Shown in pieces: positions 11,011-22,526 of a DNA stretch of 64,000 nt (the stretch's first letter is position 1; the number at the start of each line of letters is the position of its first letter). The stretch is from assembly GCA_963691655.1 (NCBI GenBank), contig OY829328.1:32755890-32819889 (forward strand). Direction: 5' to 3'. The notes under the pieces were generated by a model. That model had not been told where the DNA came from, made no database searches, and saw only the letters and a program-made list of their open reading frames with translations. The stretch comes from Toxonevra muliebris. Taxonomy: Eukaryota; Arthropoda; Insecta; Diptera; Pallopteridae. Position numbers and translations under genes: made by a program.

Positions 11011-13680
11011 ATCGAGTCGTCGGACAGTGTAATTAGAGAAATACTTCAAGTTTTTTATAACTCACTTTTTCCTTTTTTCACACCCTTTGTCTTTGAAGTT
11101 TCTTAAATGTAGCAAATCTGCTTAATTGATACTGTGATAGTTTCCAAGTTACGTTTTGTTTTCTTTTATTTCAAAAACCAGTCTTTATTATATTGCATTG
11201 AAATGGGAAAATAATGATGAAGCAAAGAAACACCCTAATTTAAATGTAATTTATGCGCAAAGCGAACGTGTTTTACACTAAACGACAAAATAAATTTCCC
11301 ACCTTAAATCAAATAATGGAAAAAAAATTGTATACATACATACTTATACAAATACTTATATACATATGCATGTATATAGACGATTAGCATGAAAAGAAAC
11401 AACAAGGGTCGTATATAGTTGACACTTGAAAGAATCGGAGATAACCAAATAATAAAAGCAACAACAGCATATAAAGTGAAAAAACCACAGTATACCCTAA
11501 AGATACTGTACAAAATGAAAAAAAAGAAGAAAAAAAACAAAATCGGAAAAAAAGAGATGACAAAAAAGATAAAAATGAATAAAGAACACAAATCCAAGAA
11601 GACGAACAGCAGCAGAAGAAGAAACCATTGCATAAGCAACTAAAAAGTTGTTACAAAAGGAAAACAAACCCAACAACGCTGTGTTGAGCTCATCTTCATC
11701 TTCCTTTATTTTTTGTTTTTTTTTTTTTTTAATATCGCATTTTTTTGTTCTGTTTTTATTTCAGCATTTTTTTATTTTTTCTTATAGCTGCAGGAGAGAA
11801 GAAACAACAGCAGCAACATTCTAAAAAAAAATGCACGAAGATTGCATCTTGCATAAAATTATACAAAAGAGTGCAGTGTCGGTGCGTAAAAATTTTAAAA
11901 AGAAAACATTTTTATAAAATAAATTTCCACGCGTACTTTTTGTATAAAAGATTTTTGCTTGGTGACTTTTGCTGAAAAAACAAAAATTATTGTATATAAA
12001 AAAGTCTCTCAAAAAAGCAACGACACTGCATGCAGATATGCCAGAAAGCACAACAGCATGCAGGCATGTTGCAGCTTCTTTATACAATACAACAACAATA
12101 ACTACAACTAGTACTACTACTATGCACTACTGCTGCTGCTGCTGCTGTTACTGTTGCTGCTGTTTTTACTCGGTTGAAGTTGCTGATGCTGTTGCTGCTT
12201 CACTATACTGATAGCAAACGAGCGCTTTGAATTTGTTGGCAGTTGCAATTTGCTGGTTGGAATTTTAAGTTGCATTGCCGTATAAAGAAGATAAAACTGA
12301 TGATGATACTGTTGCTGACAAGGTTACAGTCAGGCAGCAACATACACACATACAACTGGAAAGCAAGCAAGCAGACAGACAGGCAGGCAGGCAGTCAACA
12401 GCATCTTTTCATTTCATTGCATTTTGTCTTGTTCTCTTCTTTTGTGTTGCTTTTATTGTTATTGTTGTTACTGCAATAAAAGTCAACTTGCAATGCATTA
12501 CATGGCAGAAGATTTCGCTTTAGCTGTTGCTATAGTTGCCGCTATTGCTGCATTTTTTCTTTACTTTTTCGATTCCTTTTTTCATGAAAAGATTGTTATT
12601 TTCTTCTTTTTTTTTCATTTCAATTCAGTTCCTTTTAAATTAAAAATCTATAAAAAAAAATTTTTTCTTCTTTTGCTAATGTAAAATTTCACGTAAATTT
12701 CAACAGCACGATTTATGTTAATCAGCAATAACAATAGCTAAAGCAGCGGCAATAGCAACAGCATCATCATTCGAGCATTCATCCATTCATTCGTTCATTC
12801 ATTCATCCATGCAGCAACAACAACAGTAATACACAATCACATTAAGAAGCAGTTGCACATTCAATCATCTTTCTTTTCTTCTTATTTTGTGGCAACATCA
12901 GCAGTCAGCAGCCAGAGCTATCGCTAGTGACTATAGCAACATTTGTTTTTTCTTTTCATTATTAGTTTTCATCATCTTGATTTTTCTTTGTTGGTTTTTT
13001 TTTGTTGAGGATTTCATTTTAATTCCATATCGATTTGATTTCAATTTGCCAATTGTTTTGTTGTTGTTGCTGATAGTTTCTAGTATTTCGTTGTTATTGC
13101 CAATTGTCTCTGTAGTTCTCATTTCTCGTAGTTTTTGGTGAAAGTCTCTATCTTCTATATCTAGCAGAGATTGTGTTGAATTTATTTTTATTTCTACTTT
13201 TCCATTCAAAATAATATGCAATTTGTAGTTTCATTGCACATAAATCTAAGCTTAAGTTTAAGCCAAGTTTGCCTATATGCATACATACAAATATGAAGTG
13301 ATTGCATTAGATTATAGCTGATTTGATTATACTATTTTCAATTTTGTTATGCTAGTTGTTTTGCAAAAATTTATCTGTGTAAATCGCTATAAATCATAGA
13401 GCAATTGTTTTAAACTACTTCCATGAATATTTAAGCTTTCTAACGATGCACAATAAAGCGTAATTGCGGTGACGATGAGCAATAAAAACTTGAGAAATTG
13501 ATATGGATTTCATTGAATTTTATGATTGGTACTGAAGATTTTTAATTGAATGTGCTATTTTTTTTTTAAAGAAAATCTAATCCATCAAGTTGATTTTCTT
13601 TTATGGTAGATCTCAAATATGTTTTCAAACGTTTTAGAAATTGAAAATTTTTGTAGACTATATCAAACTAGACTCTAGAG
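11011..13680. other. Non-coding DNA rich in CAA/CAG/CTG repeats
   Basis: Long A and T runs, a CTG cluster at 12129-12165, (ATTC)n words near 12785-12806 and GTT runs near 13060-13090. These create spurious hydrophobic or Q-rich open frames. I see no splice-supported exon. Confidence 0.55.
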
Positions 13681-13689
13681 TGGAGTCTA

Positions 13690-14530
13690 GAAGCCTGATT
13701 AAAATTGAACTAATAACCAGACCAAATTTAGGCAAAAAACCAAACCAAAATTTAGATCAAATATCAAAAGGAAATTCAAAATTAAAATTTGGCCAAAACT
13801 TAGACTGAAATTCTAATAAAACATCAGGCAAAATTCAAACCAAAACAGACAAAAGTTTAGATTAAAATTTCGACTAAAATGTGGATAAAAAATTGAGCCA
13901 AGAATTAGACCAAAATTCAAACCAAAACTCAGGTAAAAGTTCAGATCAGAAAGCAAAAATCAAATAAAAATTCAAACCAAAATTCTAACCGAAAACCAGA
14001 CCAAAACAGACCAAATGTAAGGCTAAAATTAAGGTTAAAAAATTTATCCAAGATTTAAACCAATATTTTAAAGTTTAAATCAATTTAAATTTAAAAAAAA
14101 TTCAAACGAGAACTTAGATTAAAGAACAATTCTCAGATCAAAATTCAAACGAAAACTCGGACCAAAGTTCAAAATTCAGATTAAAATTCATATTAAAATT
14201 CAAACCAGAGGTCAGAACAAATAGTTAAATCAAACGAAAACTCTAACCAAAAATTAGGTTAGAACTTAAACCAAAACTTATACTAAAGTTCAGACCAAAA
14301 TTAAGAACAAGATTTAGACAGAAATTCAACCTAGAACTCAGTTTAAAGTCCCAAAACTTCATACCGAAAATTAAACCAAAATACTGAGCAAAAATCGAAC
14401 CATAATTTAGGCCAAAGTTCAGTCTAAAATTTAGACCAAAATTCAAACCAAAAGACACGCCAAAAATAAGACTAAAAGTAGACGAAAATATAAATCAAAA
14501 TCAGAATGAAACCAGATCAAACCTAAAATT
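13690..14530. repeat. 12-bp-period degenerate array, locus 1
   Basis: Units of about 12 bp such as aaattcaaacca and agaccaaaactc repeat for roughly 800 bp with heavy drift. Because 12 is divisible by 3, the minus strand reads as repeated Phe-Gly-Leu-Asn (about 14243-14458), which is a repeat by-product rather than a believable protein. The same repeat occurs at 57830-58385 and, reversed, at 54690-54950. Confidence 0.85.
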
Positions 14531-14719
14531 GTCCCAAAATAGAGAATTAAAAAAAAAATATGCTTACAGGTAAATAGAGTTTATTACAAAAAACTATCTA
14601 AAAATGAGTTTTAAGATCAGAATATTAGGGGCAAAAAAGTTTTCAGAAATTAATTCTTTTTTGTCTTGGAATTTAAATGATGGATGGTGAAATGTTAATG
14701 AAATTTAAATGATGATGAG

Positions 14720-15497
14720 TAGTGATGATTCGATACAAGTAAATATAAGTAAAAACTCGATACTTTTCATTCGTTTCAAGTACTTTTTTTACTCGATGGT
14801 ATAACATAAGTATTTTACTTGGTATCGGAAAAAAGGTTCAGTATCGGATACTCGATACTTTTGAAAAATATTTATTTAAAAAACTGAAATATTGCTATAC
14901 AATATTTAAAATTGTGGATCATTTTACAATATTTTACAGCAATTAATAATATATTTCAAAATTCGACTGCAGAATTATTCAAAATATTTCAGTCCATATT
15001 GCAATTTTTTAATGTATGACAATATTGCAGTACAGTATTGAAGTTCTAAAGAATATTTCCGGCCATGCATGTAGAACATAAGGTTTATTGAAACCTTTTC
15101 ATTAAAATAAAATATTTTTAACAAGCTTTAATCTGTTGATTAGTTTTCCTTCTATTATAAATTTTCTAGCGATTTGCTAAAATAAATTAACGTCATTTCT
15201 ATATGATTCACGTGTTTCTAGTGGAAATATCTCAAAACCATGATTTATAGGCGAAAAACTCGTGTTGAGTAGTGTAAACTGTAGGCTTAACCATATTGTA
15301 TCACAATGGGCCATTCTGGCCTGAATGTTTTCCTTGACAACCACTTAAAAAAAGATTAATTTGTCTCTTTAAACGAGTATTCGATACAAGTACATATTCA
15401 ATACTTTTTTCCGATATTTTCGATATCATCGACACTTTTATTCGATACAAGTAATAAGTAAAAGTATCGATACTATGTGGGTATCAAATCAACACTA
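14720..15497. mobile_element. hAT-like non-autonomous element, 778 bp
   Basis: Inverted ends TAGTGATGATTCGATAC and TAGTGTTGATTTGATAC (15 of 17) are flanked by a perfect 8-bp duplication, atgatgag at 14712-14719 and 15498-15505. Subterminal copies of cgatacaagta/actcgatac repeat near both ends. There is no transposase frame. An 8-bp duplication and TAGTG ends fit the hAT superfamily. A LINE-type 3' tail lies inside at 15297-15352. Confidence 0.8.
15297..15352 (+). mobile_element. LINE/SINE 3' tail module
   Basis: TGTATCACAATGGGCC, then gcctgaatg, then gacaaccactt followed by A7. This matches the tail of the RNase H LINEs and of the SINE at 17219-17527. No SINE head is recognisable upstream, so it is a short truncated insertion or an acquired piece inside the hAT-like element. 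Confidence 0.6.
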
Positions 15498-15689
15498 ATG
15501 ATGAGATGTTAGATGGCTGTGACTCAAGCCATACCACTGTTTCTGGCAAGCTTACTCATTTCTTATTATACCAGAATCCCTTGGGAGGACGATGCTAAAC
15601 CAAATTTTAGCGAGACGTTCCAAACGTAATACTGATTTCTAAAAGTAACTGATTTTTAATTAAAACACGATTTTCATTATTGAAAACAA

Positions 15690-15870
15690 AATATAATTGT
15701 TGGGCCTTATGGTCGCTTCTAAGGCGGTCATAAATCCTAAAAAAATTAGGCGTTGCGACCGCTTCTACACTAGGCGTTATGACCTTTTTCGGGGCGGTCA
15801 CAGCGCCTTAAAGGATTTTGGAGGTTATGGCCATTCCTAGGGCGGTCGTGGGCGTTACGTCCGGGCACCG
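15690..15870. repeat. GC-rich palindromic tandem repeat
   Basis: A local GC-rich island built from imperfect copies of ggcggtcat--gcct and its complement (aggcgttatgacc), spaced about 40 bp apart. The alternating orientation makes several small hairpins. Function unknown. Confidence 0.65.
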
Positions 15871-16313
15871 TTGAAAGGCATTTCTCTCGTGTATGTTGTT
15901 GAGATAAAACTGCGAGAAATCGACTCTCTGCTTGATTGTATGTAGCCGATCCTCATATCACTTCGTTCGCTAAACACTAACAACAGCATAACTTCGTTTC
16001 TTATTAGTTACGCGATTTCCGTTGAAAAATTTTCGATTCACCCTCGCTAAAGAAGCTTCACTTCAAAAAATGGCAAATATGAAAAAAGTTTTTTTTTTTT
16101 TAAAGATTTATTGAAAAGTTTAAATATGAAACACGCTTTATATCAAACGAAAATTGGCTCTTATAAAAATAAAATAGAAAAAATTAATATCGGAGTATTT
16201 TGCACTCTAAATACAAAGAGCAATGGGCTTCATCTCCGTTTTTCGTACTTATGTCTACTTCACGATGCACAAAAACTAAATGAAATTTTATGGATCGGCT
16301 CGCAGTGTATTGC
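15871..16313. other. Non-coding DNA
   Basis: No repeat family or coding signal recognised. Confidence 0.5.
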
Positions 16314-16480
16314 ACCATACACATTGACGACGGTAGTTACATGACCACAGCTATCAAATTATAAAAACACACTTTCTTATAGAGACGATTATTTTAGCGA
16401 CCCAACGCAATTGTAGCTGTCGCCAATTTAAATCTATTTCTAATTTGACAAGCGACAGAGGAAGAAGAAGAGTTTGATTA
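16314..16480 (-). mobile_element. MITE family M, partial copy (right half, reversed)
   Basis: Begins ccatacacattgacgacgg and continues with the reverse complement of 9300-9470 (caaattataaaaacacac, gagacgattatttt, tttaaatctatttctaattt). The other half is missing. Confidence 0.75.
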
Positions 16481-17218
16481 TGAGTGGCCAGCTTTAGTAC
16501 TAGGTAGAAAGTACGCTGCACTTACGCTCTCTTTAATTTATAAAAATAATAATAATTTTTAATAATAAGTTAATATGAAAATTGCAACTTTTAAATTCAA
16601 CACCTTTAATATATTTCCAATATTTATCTTTTACCTTACCAGTATAAATTATACTTTGATTCTGTGTACAGCAATAAACAAATTTAACCCAACTCATTTA
16701 ATATATTACTGAATTAATTGCAATTCATAAAAATGAGGTATAAAGAAAAAGCTGAAATAAACAAATATTTCTTCCATAATAAATTAAAATGTAAATATTT
16801 GACTGCAAATAAAAATAAATTAAATAAATAAATAACAAGCTGCCGCATAATTCTACTTCAATTAACAGAACAATATTAAAAAAGAAAACACAATACAAAT
16901 ATATATGATATAGCATTTTAATTGCGAATTTTACAATTCAAGAGAAATAATTTTATATGCAAAAATTTTTGCATGCTGAAGAGCAAAGCGTAGGGAAATG
17001 AGTGCATGAATATATTTAATTAATTTTTTATAAAAAAGAAATGCACAAATGTAGAGAAAGAAACTTAAAAAAAATTATTACAAAAAGTATATAAAACTTA
17101 CATGGAGAACACGCAGATTTATAATGGAATACAGAATTACAAGCGCGGATTCAGGATTTCAGTAATACATTTCTAGGATATACATTTAACATCAAATCTA
17201 ACCGAACTTATTTACGAT
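16481..17218. other. AT-rich DNA
   Basis: Only A/T-rich sequence with no repeat boundary or coding signal. Confidence 0.6.
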
Positions 17219-17527
17219 CAGGTGGTAAAGTATAAATGCTTTTGGGTTGGTTGGCTGAAGTGGCTGTCTAAAGACACATTTAGGCTTGAACGGCCCACTG
17301 TGATACCAGGTGGTTGGACCCACGGTTTAACGCCGGTTCCGAATGGCGGTGTGGGAAATCGCCTACCAAGATTTGTACTTGCATACTTTCTTACATTTCT
17401 CATACACTTCATATTAATAATGAATATAAGAAGGTTATTAGAATTAACCACCAGTCCAAGACTGGAATCGAACTCGAATGAACCCGGGTGAAAATCTAGA
17501 GCACTACATACTAAACTATCGAGGTCG
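17219..17527 (-). mobile_element. tRNA-Glu-headed SINE with LINE-type tail (family 1)
   Basis: On the minus strand the head (17527 to about 17455) has an A-box-like GATAGTTTAGTATGTAG and a B-box GAGTTCGATTCC. The anticodon-arm region CTAGATTTTCACCCGGG closely resembles tRNA-Glu (UUC). A body of about 130 bp follows. The 3' end from 17310 is TGGTATCACAGTGGGCC, then AGACAGCCACTTCAGCC and AACCAACCC, the tail found on the RNase H LINEs of this window. SINEs of this design are thought to borrow LINE reverse transcriptase through the shared tail. There is no long open frame. Confidence 0.75.
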
Positions 17528-17789
17528 TCGTAGATGCTAACAGCCAGTAAAATTACTACGGAAAGCAGCTATAGTGTCTAGCAATTAATTGGCTTTCCTC
17601 TTTCGTGAACTCACTAGGGTCGAATAGTTCCTAAGCGTGTCCCTAGACAGCCTTCATCAAAACGGGTGTATATTTCTACCAAAAATTTTTAAAAAACTGT
17701 AAATCAATTTGAAAAAAAAACTGCGTATTTCGTGATATGAATTTTTTTCAATGAAAATTAACAAGGAAAGCAACTTATCCATCATCTAA

Positions 17790-18469
17790 TACTATGTTCC
17801 ATTGAGCCGAAATTGCGTGGTTTCGGCAAATGGTTTCGAACGAAACTGCAATCGTTCACATTATGAAGCTGGTTTCGATTATGGTTTCGTTTGGCAGTTC
17901 ATTATTTGTTTCTTGTTGTAAAATGCCGGCGGCTAATATTTTTGCTAATATTGAATAAATTTGAATACGAAAAGAATCAAAATGATAAACAAAATATTTG
18001 GCAACAAAATAAAAGTGTATAGGAGAAAGCACCAATTCGTTTGTATCTTGTTTCACTTCAACCGCAGTCACTATGCAGCTCGTCCTCCATTTGTTCATAT
18101 GTATAACCGTTTTTCCCCCCCTAAGCAGTTCCTCCACCTTTTCTGCCCATACTTGGGCTATGAACTCCTCTTCCAGTGCACTACAAAAATTACTTTTTTT
18201 ATATTTTCGTTTTTCCATATTAACCAAGTTGTAAGCAAAGCAAAACATAAATGCCAGAATAGAGCGCATTCATTTTAATATTCATTTCAGTGAACACATT
18301 CAGGGTTGAATTAGATTTTTTCGTGGTTTCGACTGCGGTTTCGTTGAAACCATCTAATTTCCGTGGTTTCGTTTGACATACTTTTATATGACGAAATTGA
18401 GCATTTCAGCGCAGTTTCAGCCGAAACCACACGCAAACCACGCAATTTCGGATCAGTGGGAACATAGTA
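17790..18469. mobile_element. 680-bp TAA-flanked inverted-repeat element, PIF/Harbinger-like
   Basis: Ends TACTATGTTCC, repeated inverted at 18459-18469, are followed by a further matching block (ccgaaattgcgtggttt) to about 35 bp. TAA lies immediately outside both ends (17787-17789 and 18470-18472). At least seven copies of ggtttcg crowd the two subterminal regions. TWA duplications fit PIF/Harbinger; a TA duplication with a slightly longer end is the alternative. Confidence 0.7.
17856..18269 (-). CDS. Open frame inside the TAA-flanked element, product unknown
   Basis: A 137-codon frame on the minus strand fills most of the element. Its middle part (KRKYKKSNF, then EEEFIAQVWAEKVEELLRGG) is charged and helix-like. 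PIF/Harbinger transposons often carry a second gene for a Myb/MADF-type DNA-binding protein, and this could be a fragment of one. The ends of the frame run into terminal-repeat sequence, and I cannot point to a conserved Trp set. It may equally be chance. Confidence 0.2.
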   Translation of the reverse strand: MRSILAFMFCFAYNLVNMEKRKYKKSNFCSALEEEFIAQVWAEKVEELLRGGKTVIHMNKWRTSCIVTAVEVKQDTNELVLSPIHFYFVAKYFVYHFDSFRIQIYSILAKILAAGILQQETNNELPNETIIETSFIM

Positions 18470-18472
18470 TAA

Positions 18473-19828
18473 ATCGTTTTCGTTCTCCATTTGTGCTTTG
18501 AAGAAATTTGACGAAACAATTCCCGCTTTGCTATGTGGTATTTATACAAATCAGCGCATGGATATTTCAAGTTACATTTTACGATAAAATCGCTTTCAAT
18601 GTTTCCATTTCTTTCAAAAGTATACTCGCAACGAGTTGCTATTGTTCTCTCAGAAGTTTTGCATTGCGATTGATAAATTTGAATTTCCTAGCGTTAAAAG
18701 AATTTATATTTTTTTCTTAGTACCGCGGTATTTTGGTAAAATAGGCGGTATGCGGTTTTGGAGTTGAAAAAACAGTATACTACCGCGAAAAACTGTATAG
18801 ATACGAACTTTAGTTATGAGTTATGATGCGTATTACAGACGATAGCGACAAGCAAAGTAAAAAATTTGTGAAAAACAAAAATTAATTATTTTGTGTGAAT
18901 TTGAGATAAAAATAAAAAAATCAAAAAAATAAATAAAATACTTCCCGTCATACTAACCAGATAAAAAATTAGCTATGAGTAGCTAATTCTGTATAATTAT
19001 CTAAATTCATTCAAACTTTCCGGCTTCATAAAACTGCGCCAATTCAATTTTTTAGGATTTTGAGCTCAGATTTATGCTTTTTACAACAAAATTTATCAAT
19101 CCCAATGTTTTTTAAATCAAATCACTTTCAAAAACATAGAAACTGGTGGGTTAATAAACAGCAGTGTTTCTTTTTATTCGGTAAATAGGTTCCGCTGACA
19201 ACTGTATAAAAAAATACGTACAAAAAAGACTTGCGTTGTGTCAAAAACGGGAAAAAACTATCACTTGAGAACCTCCAATGAAGAAAGTGAGGTCCCCTAG
19301 ATCTCTCAGGATACATGTTTGAAGAAGTAGAATGTATAATAAAGGATACAATCGAAACGACAGTGAACAATTAAATATTCTAACAATGAAATTAACATAA
19401 ATATTCGGGTTGGGCAAATAATGAAAAAGTGGATGTGAAAGCAAACGCGAATTCGAACAATAATTGGGAATGTTTTCAAAATAAGACAAAGAATGTTGGA
19501 GGAATCCGGAGAATTTCTTCAATTTCCAATATAATTAACCATTCCCCGATTTTGTTTCGAAATTCCTCGAAAATCAATATTTTCTTAATAAAAATTTCAA
19601 AAATATTGTTCACAATAGAATGCGAGCAATTAATTTTGTTGTTCTATTTAATTTGTTTGTCGTCCGTCCGTAAAATTAGGTAACTAACTACTTAAAAAAC
19701 GTGCTATGATGATTTTTCAACTGGAAACGAAAATACAATGTCAGGCTTCAAATATCTATGGAACTAACTTATGATCTAAGTTGCCAAACGTAGCCTCACT
19801 TCTTTAGGTCAGATCAATTCTGCTCCAG
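18473..19828. other. Non-coding DNA
   Basis: Small inverted words around accgcggta at 18720-18795. Otherwise AT-rich DNA with no convincing exon. Confidence 0.5.
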
Positions 19829-19960
19829 CAATCTAGCTGACCTCGAATTTGCTGATATCAGAGATTTAGAGAAGTATGTAAAAACTACAAATTGGTTTAA
19901 CCCTTCTTTAGAAACCTAGTTGACTTCGAATCTGCTAAGATCAGCGATACAAAGAAGTTC
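19829..19960. repeat. Two-copy tandem duplication
   Basis: ctagctgacctcgaatttgc at 19830 recurs as ctagttgacttcgaatctgc about 87 bp later. Both are followed by a tgat/agatcag-ga--agaagt context. The downstream copy lies just before a LINE-type tail. Confidence 0.6.
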
Positions 19961-20010
19961 GATAAACCACGGTTAAATAAAGATTAGGGTGACTGCGAGA
20001 ATGGCCCGTA

Positions 20011-20080
20011 TGGTATTACAATGGATCTCATTGGTCTAAATATCCCCTGTCACAGGACAGCCACCAAATCCAACCTATCT
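20011..20080 (+). mobile_element. LINE/SINE 3' tail module
   Basis: TGGTATTACAATGGATC, then ttggtctaaa, then acagccaccaaatccaacc. The same tail as at 17219-17310, 20674-20746 and 28011-28075. Upstream coding sequence is not recognisable. Confidence 0.55.
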
Positions 20081-20447
20081 TTTGATAATTTTATTTCTAA
20101 TAGATACACCCGACGACTTCACGATAAATAAATGGCCGATTACACTATTGATATTCAAATATGACCCCAGACAATGCTGTTATGTTAATACACGCTGGTA
20201 AAACGCTTACATTTTTTAGTTTTTGAATCCATGCCACGAATTTTCGACAGTAATTTGATGTATGTCGACAATAACTTGACGTTTCAGTCAAAAACATATT
20301 TATTTTGTAATCAGTTACTTTATTCGTAAAAGAAGAAGAAGAGAGAAAAAATATCAGTATTTGCCTGTTTAATCCCTATTTATTTGAAAGTGCTGCAAAT
20401 TTTTGCTCATATCAGAAAATAATATTAACAATTGTTTATATTTATCT

Positions 20448-20746
20448 CATGAATTCTGCAAAAGTTGCAGGAACGAGGAAGAAGAAGAAACAGTTGAACA
20501 CTTCTTCTATAATTGCCCAGCTCTAGCTAGAAGCAGAGCGGGTTTTCTAGGCAAATATGCTTTTGATTCTCTTGCGGAAGTATCTGATGCTAAGATTAAA
20601 CAAATCCTGCGCTTTATTAGAGCTTCGAAATGGTTTCAAGAATAAGTAATGGATGAGGTTTCCGTGTCGCGCAGTGATATCACAATGAACCCATTTTGGG
20701 TCTAAGTGAGTTGGTCATTCAGACTGACTGCCACAATAACCTAACC
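20448..20746 (+). mobile_element. 5'-truncated RNase H LINE, copy B1
   Basis: A 299-bp insertion flanked by a perfect 12-bp duplication, ttatatttatct at 20436-20447 and 20747-20758, the classic sign of target-primed reverse transcription. It encodes the C-terminal end of the LINE protein: EFCKSCRNEEEEETVEHFFY, NCPALARSRAGFLGKYAFDS, ILRFIRASKWFQ and stop, then the TATCACAATG tail. It is nearly identical in layout to the end of the longer copy at 26040-28075. There is no poly-A at the element end; the A-run follows the duplication. Confidence 0.85.
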
Positions 20747-20759
20747 TTATATTTATCTA

Positions 20760-22523
20760 AAAAAAAAAAAATAAAATTAATTAATTTTATAGTTTTCATA
20801 ATCATTGTTTTCCTCATGAGGAATTATTCAACTGCTATGTAGATAGACATACTAGTCTCGTTAACCTCCGATATAAACTAATCAAATCTAAACTAGACAA
20901 AAACTGGACGTTTTTCCAGGCGAGAATTTTAGCAAACATTTTTTTCCCAAATTCACCGATTTTAATCAAATTCCCCGATTTTTTCCCCGATCGACGAATT
21001 TCTCATCTGAAAGCCTTAACTCATTATGGACGAGCGGGAAACAAAGTAGATGGATCAAGAAAGTAACTTGAGAAAAAAATTGTCTTTGAACCTGGCTCAG
21101 GAACGGCTCGGTGACAAGGTGCCATATGGCACCGCTAGGCATTACTGGGTTAAGTATGACCGAAAGAGCGTTTTGATCATCGGTAATGGTGTTCCAATCG
21201 AAATAGTTTCGAATTGAAATAATAATAAAAATAATCATTTTAACAAATATTCAACAATATTTTATTAGTTTAAATAATATAAAATGAAATGAAAAAAAAA
21301 ATTGAGCGGTAATACTCCACACTTAATAACAAAATTATTAAATTTTTTATTTATATTTGCATTTGGTATTATTACTTGCATATTACTCGCATAAAAATAT
21401 CTACAAAATATTTGCACATAAAAGTGTCTATCAAGTTCATTCCATGCAACAGCAGCCAATATATGTATGCAAATATTTACAAACGACATAAAGTCGCTAC
21501 AAAGAACAAACAAAATGCAATTTGCTATCGACTGCAGTTTCTATTTTTTATTATTATTTTCTATTCAATTTCATTTATTGACGAATTTTTTTCGATTACT
21601 TTGGTATTTACTTTAGAGAAAAAAAAACATGAAAATAAAATTTGCTGATTTTTTCTCTTTTTTTATTACAACATGAATATTTGTTTTGTGTTCTTCTTTT
21701 TCCACGTAATTTTAAAGCATACAATGTAGAAAATCATTGGCATACTTTATTTAATTGTCGATTTTACATTACAATCTAAAAAGGAAGGCGCTTGAACTAT
21801 AATGAAAATTTTAACTATATGAAATTTACTAAACAAATCAAGGTTTATTAACACTTAACTGGTACGATATTATCCGACAAAAATGACGTTAAATCAGCAT
21901 GGTCGAATTAAGTTTTAAAAACTTTTATGGTGAGCAAATAAAGTCAAATAAATCTTTGTGTGCATAGTTAAAAATTCTGTTTTGTAGAAGTAAGATTCGA
22001 GTGAATTCGAGTATTCAATGCTGGTGTCGGTGTAGGAAAACCATCAGTCTAGGGAATATAAGTCCAAGAATTTTATTTTTAAATAAAACACCATATGATA
22101 ATGACTACTAAAGCTTTTGTTAATGATGTAGATACATATGTAGATAATGTAAAATATGCAGGATGCTTCCATCCCAATGGTTAACACAAAAGATCGTGAT
22201 AAGGGAGGCCAAGGTAAGTAAGAAATCGACTTCTTAAGGTCAAATGCTGTAACTCCAATAAAACATACGACAGTTTTTTACTGTCGTCTCGAGCTTAGGG
22301 AATAAGTGGTAAAAAAGAATGTTCCCCGTTCTGAATAATCCTGTGTTTGTAAACACTAGCGGTTACAAAGTGGAGAAGGGTCTTGGGGATAAAATCTCCC
22401 CTTAGATAAATATCGTAAACATTATGATGTTTGCTCTTGACTGCAAATATTTTACAAGCTAACATTTGTAAATGCGAATGTAGAAGTTATATTAACAACA
22501 AATTTGCATTTTGAATGTGCTAA
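20760..22523. other. AT-rich DNA with small palindromes
   Basis: A perfect 16-bp palindrome, ggtgccatatggcacc, lies at 21118-21133 next to a TTAACCC-type end (rc of 21134-21153). A hairpin, acgacagt-ttttt-actgtcgt, lies at 22267-22287. No coding signal was found. Confidence 0.5.
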
Positions 22524-22526
22524 TTA

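Noticed and set aside
11304..11639. Hydrophobic minus-strand frame resembling a membrane protein
   Set aside because: The hydrophobic residues come from A-rich plus-strand sequence read in reverse (TTT/TTA/ATT codons). There is no start context, splice site or motif.
14243..14458. FGLN-repeat frame as a real structural protein
   Set aside because: The repeat period alone explains it. Frames drift at both ends and there is no start or splice support.
22267..22287. Hairpin followed by T-free sequence as a terminator or histone-type stem-loop
   Set aside because: The stem is only 8 bp, there is no gene upstream, and rho-independent terminators are not expected in this genome.
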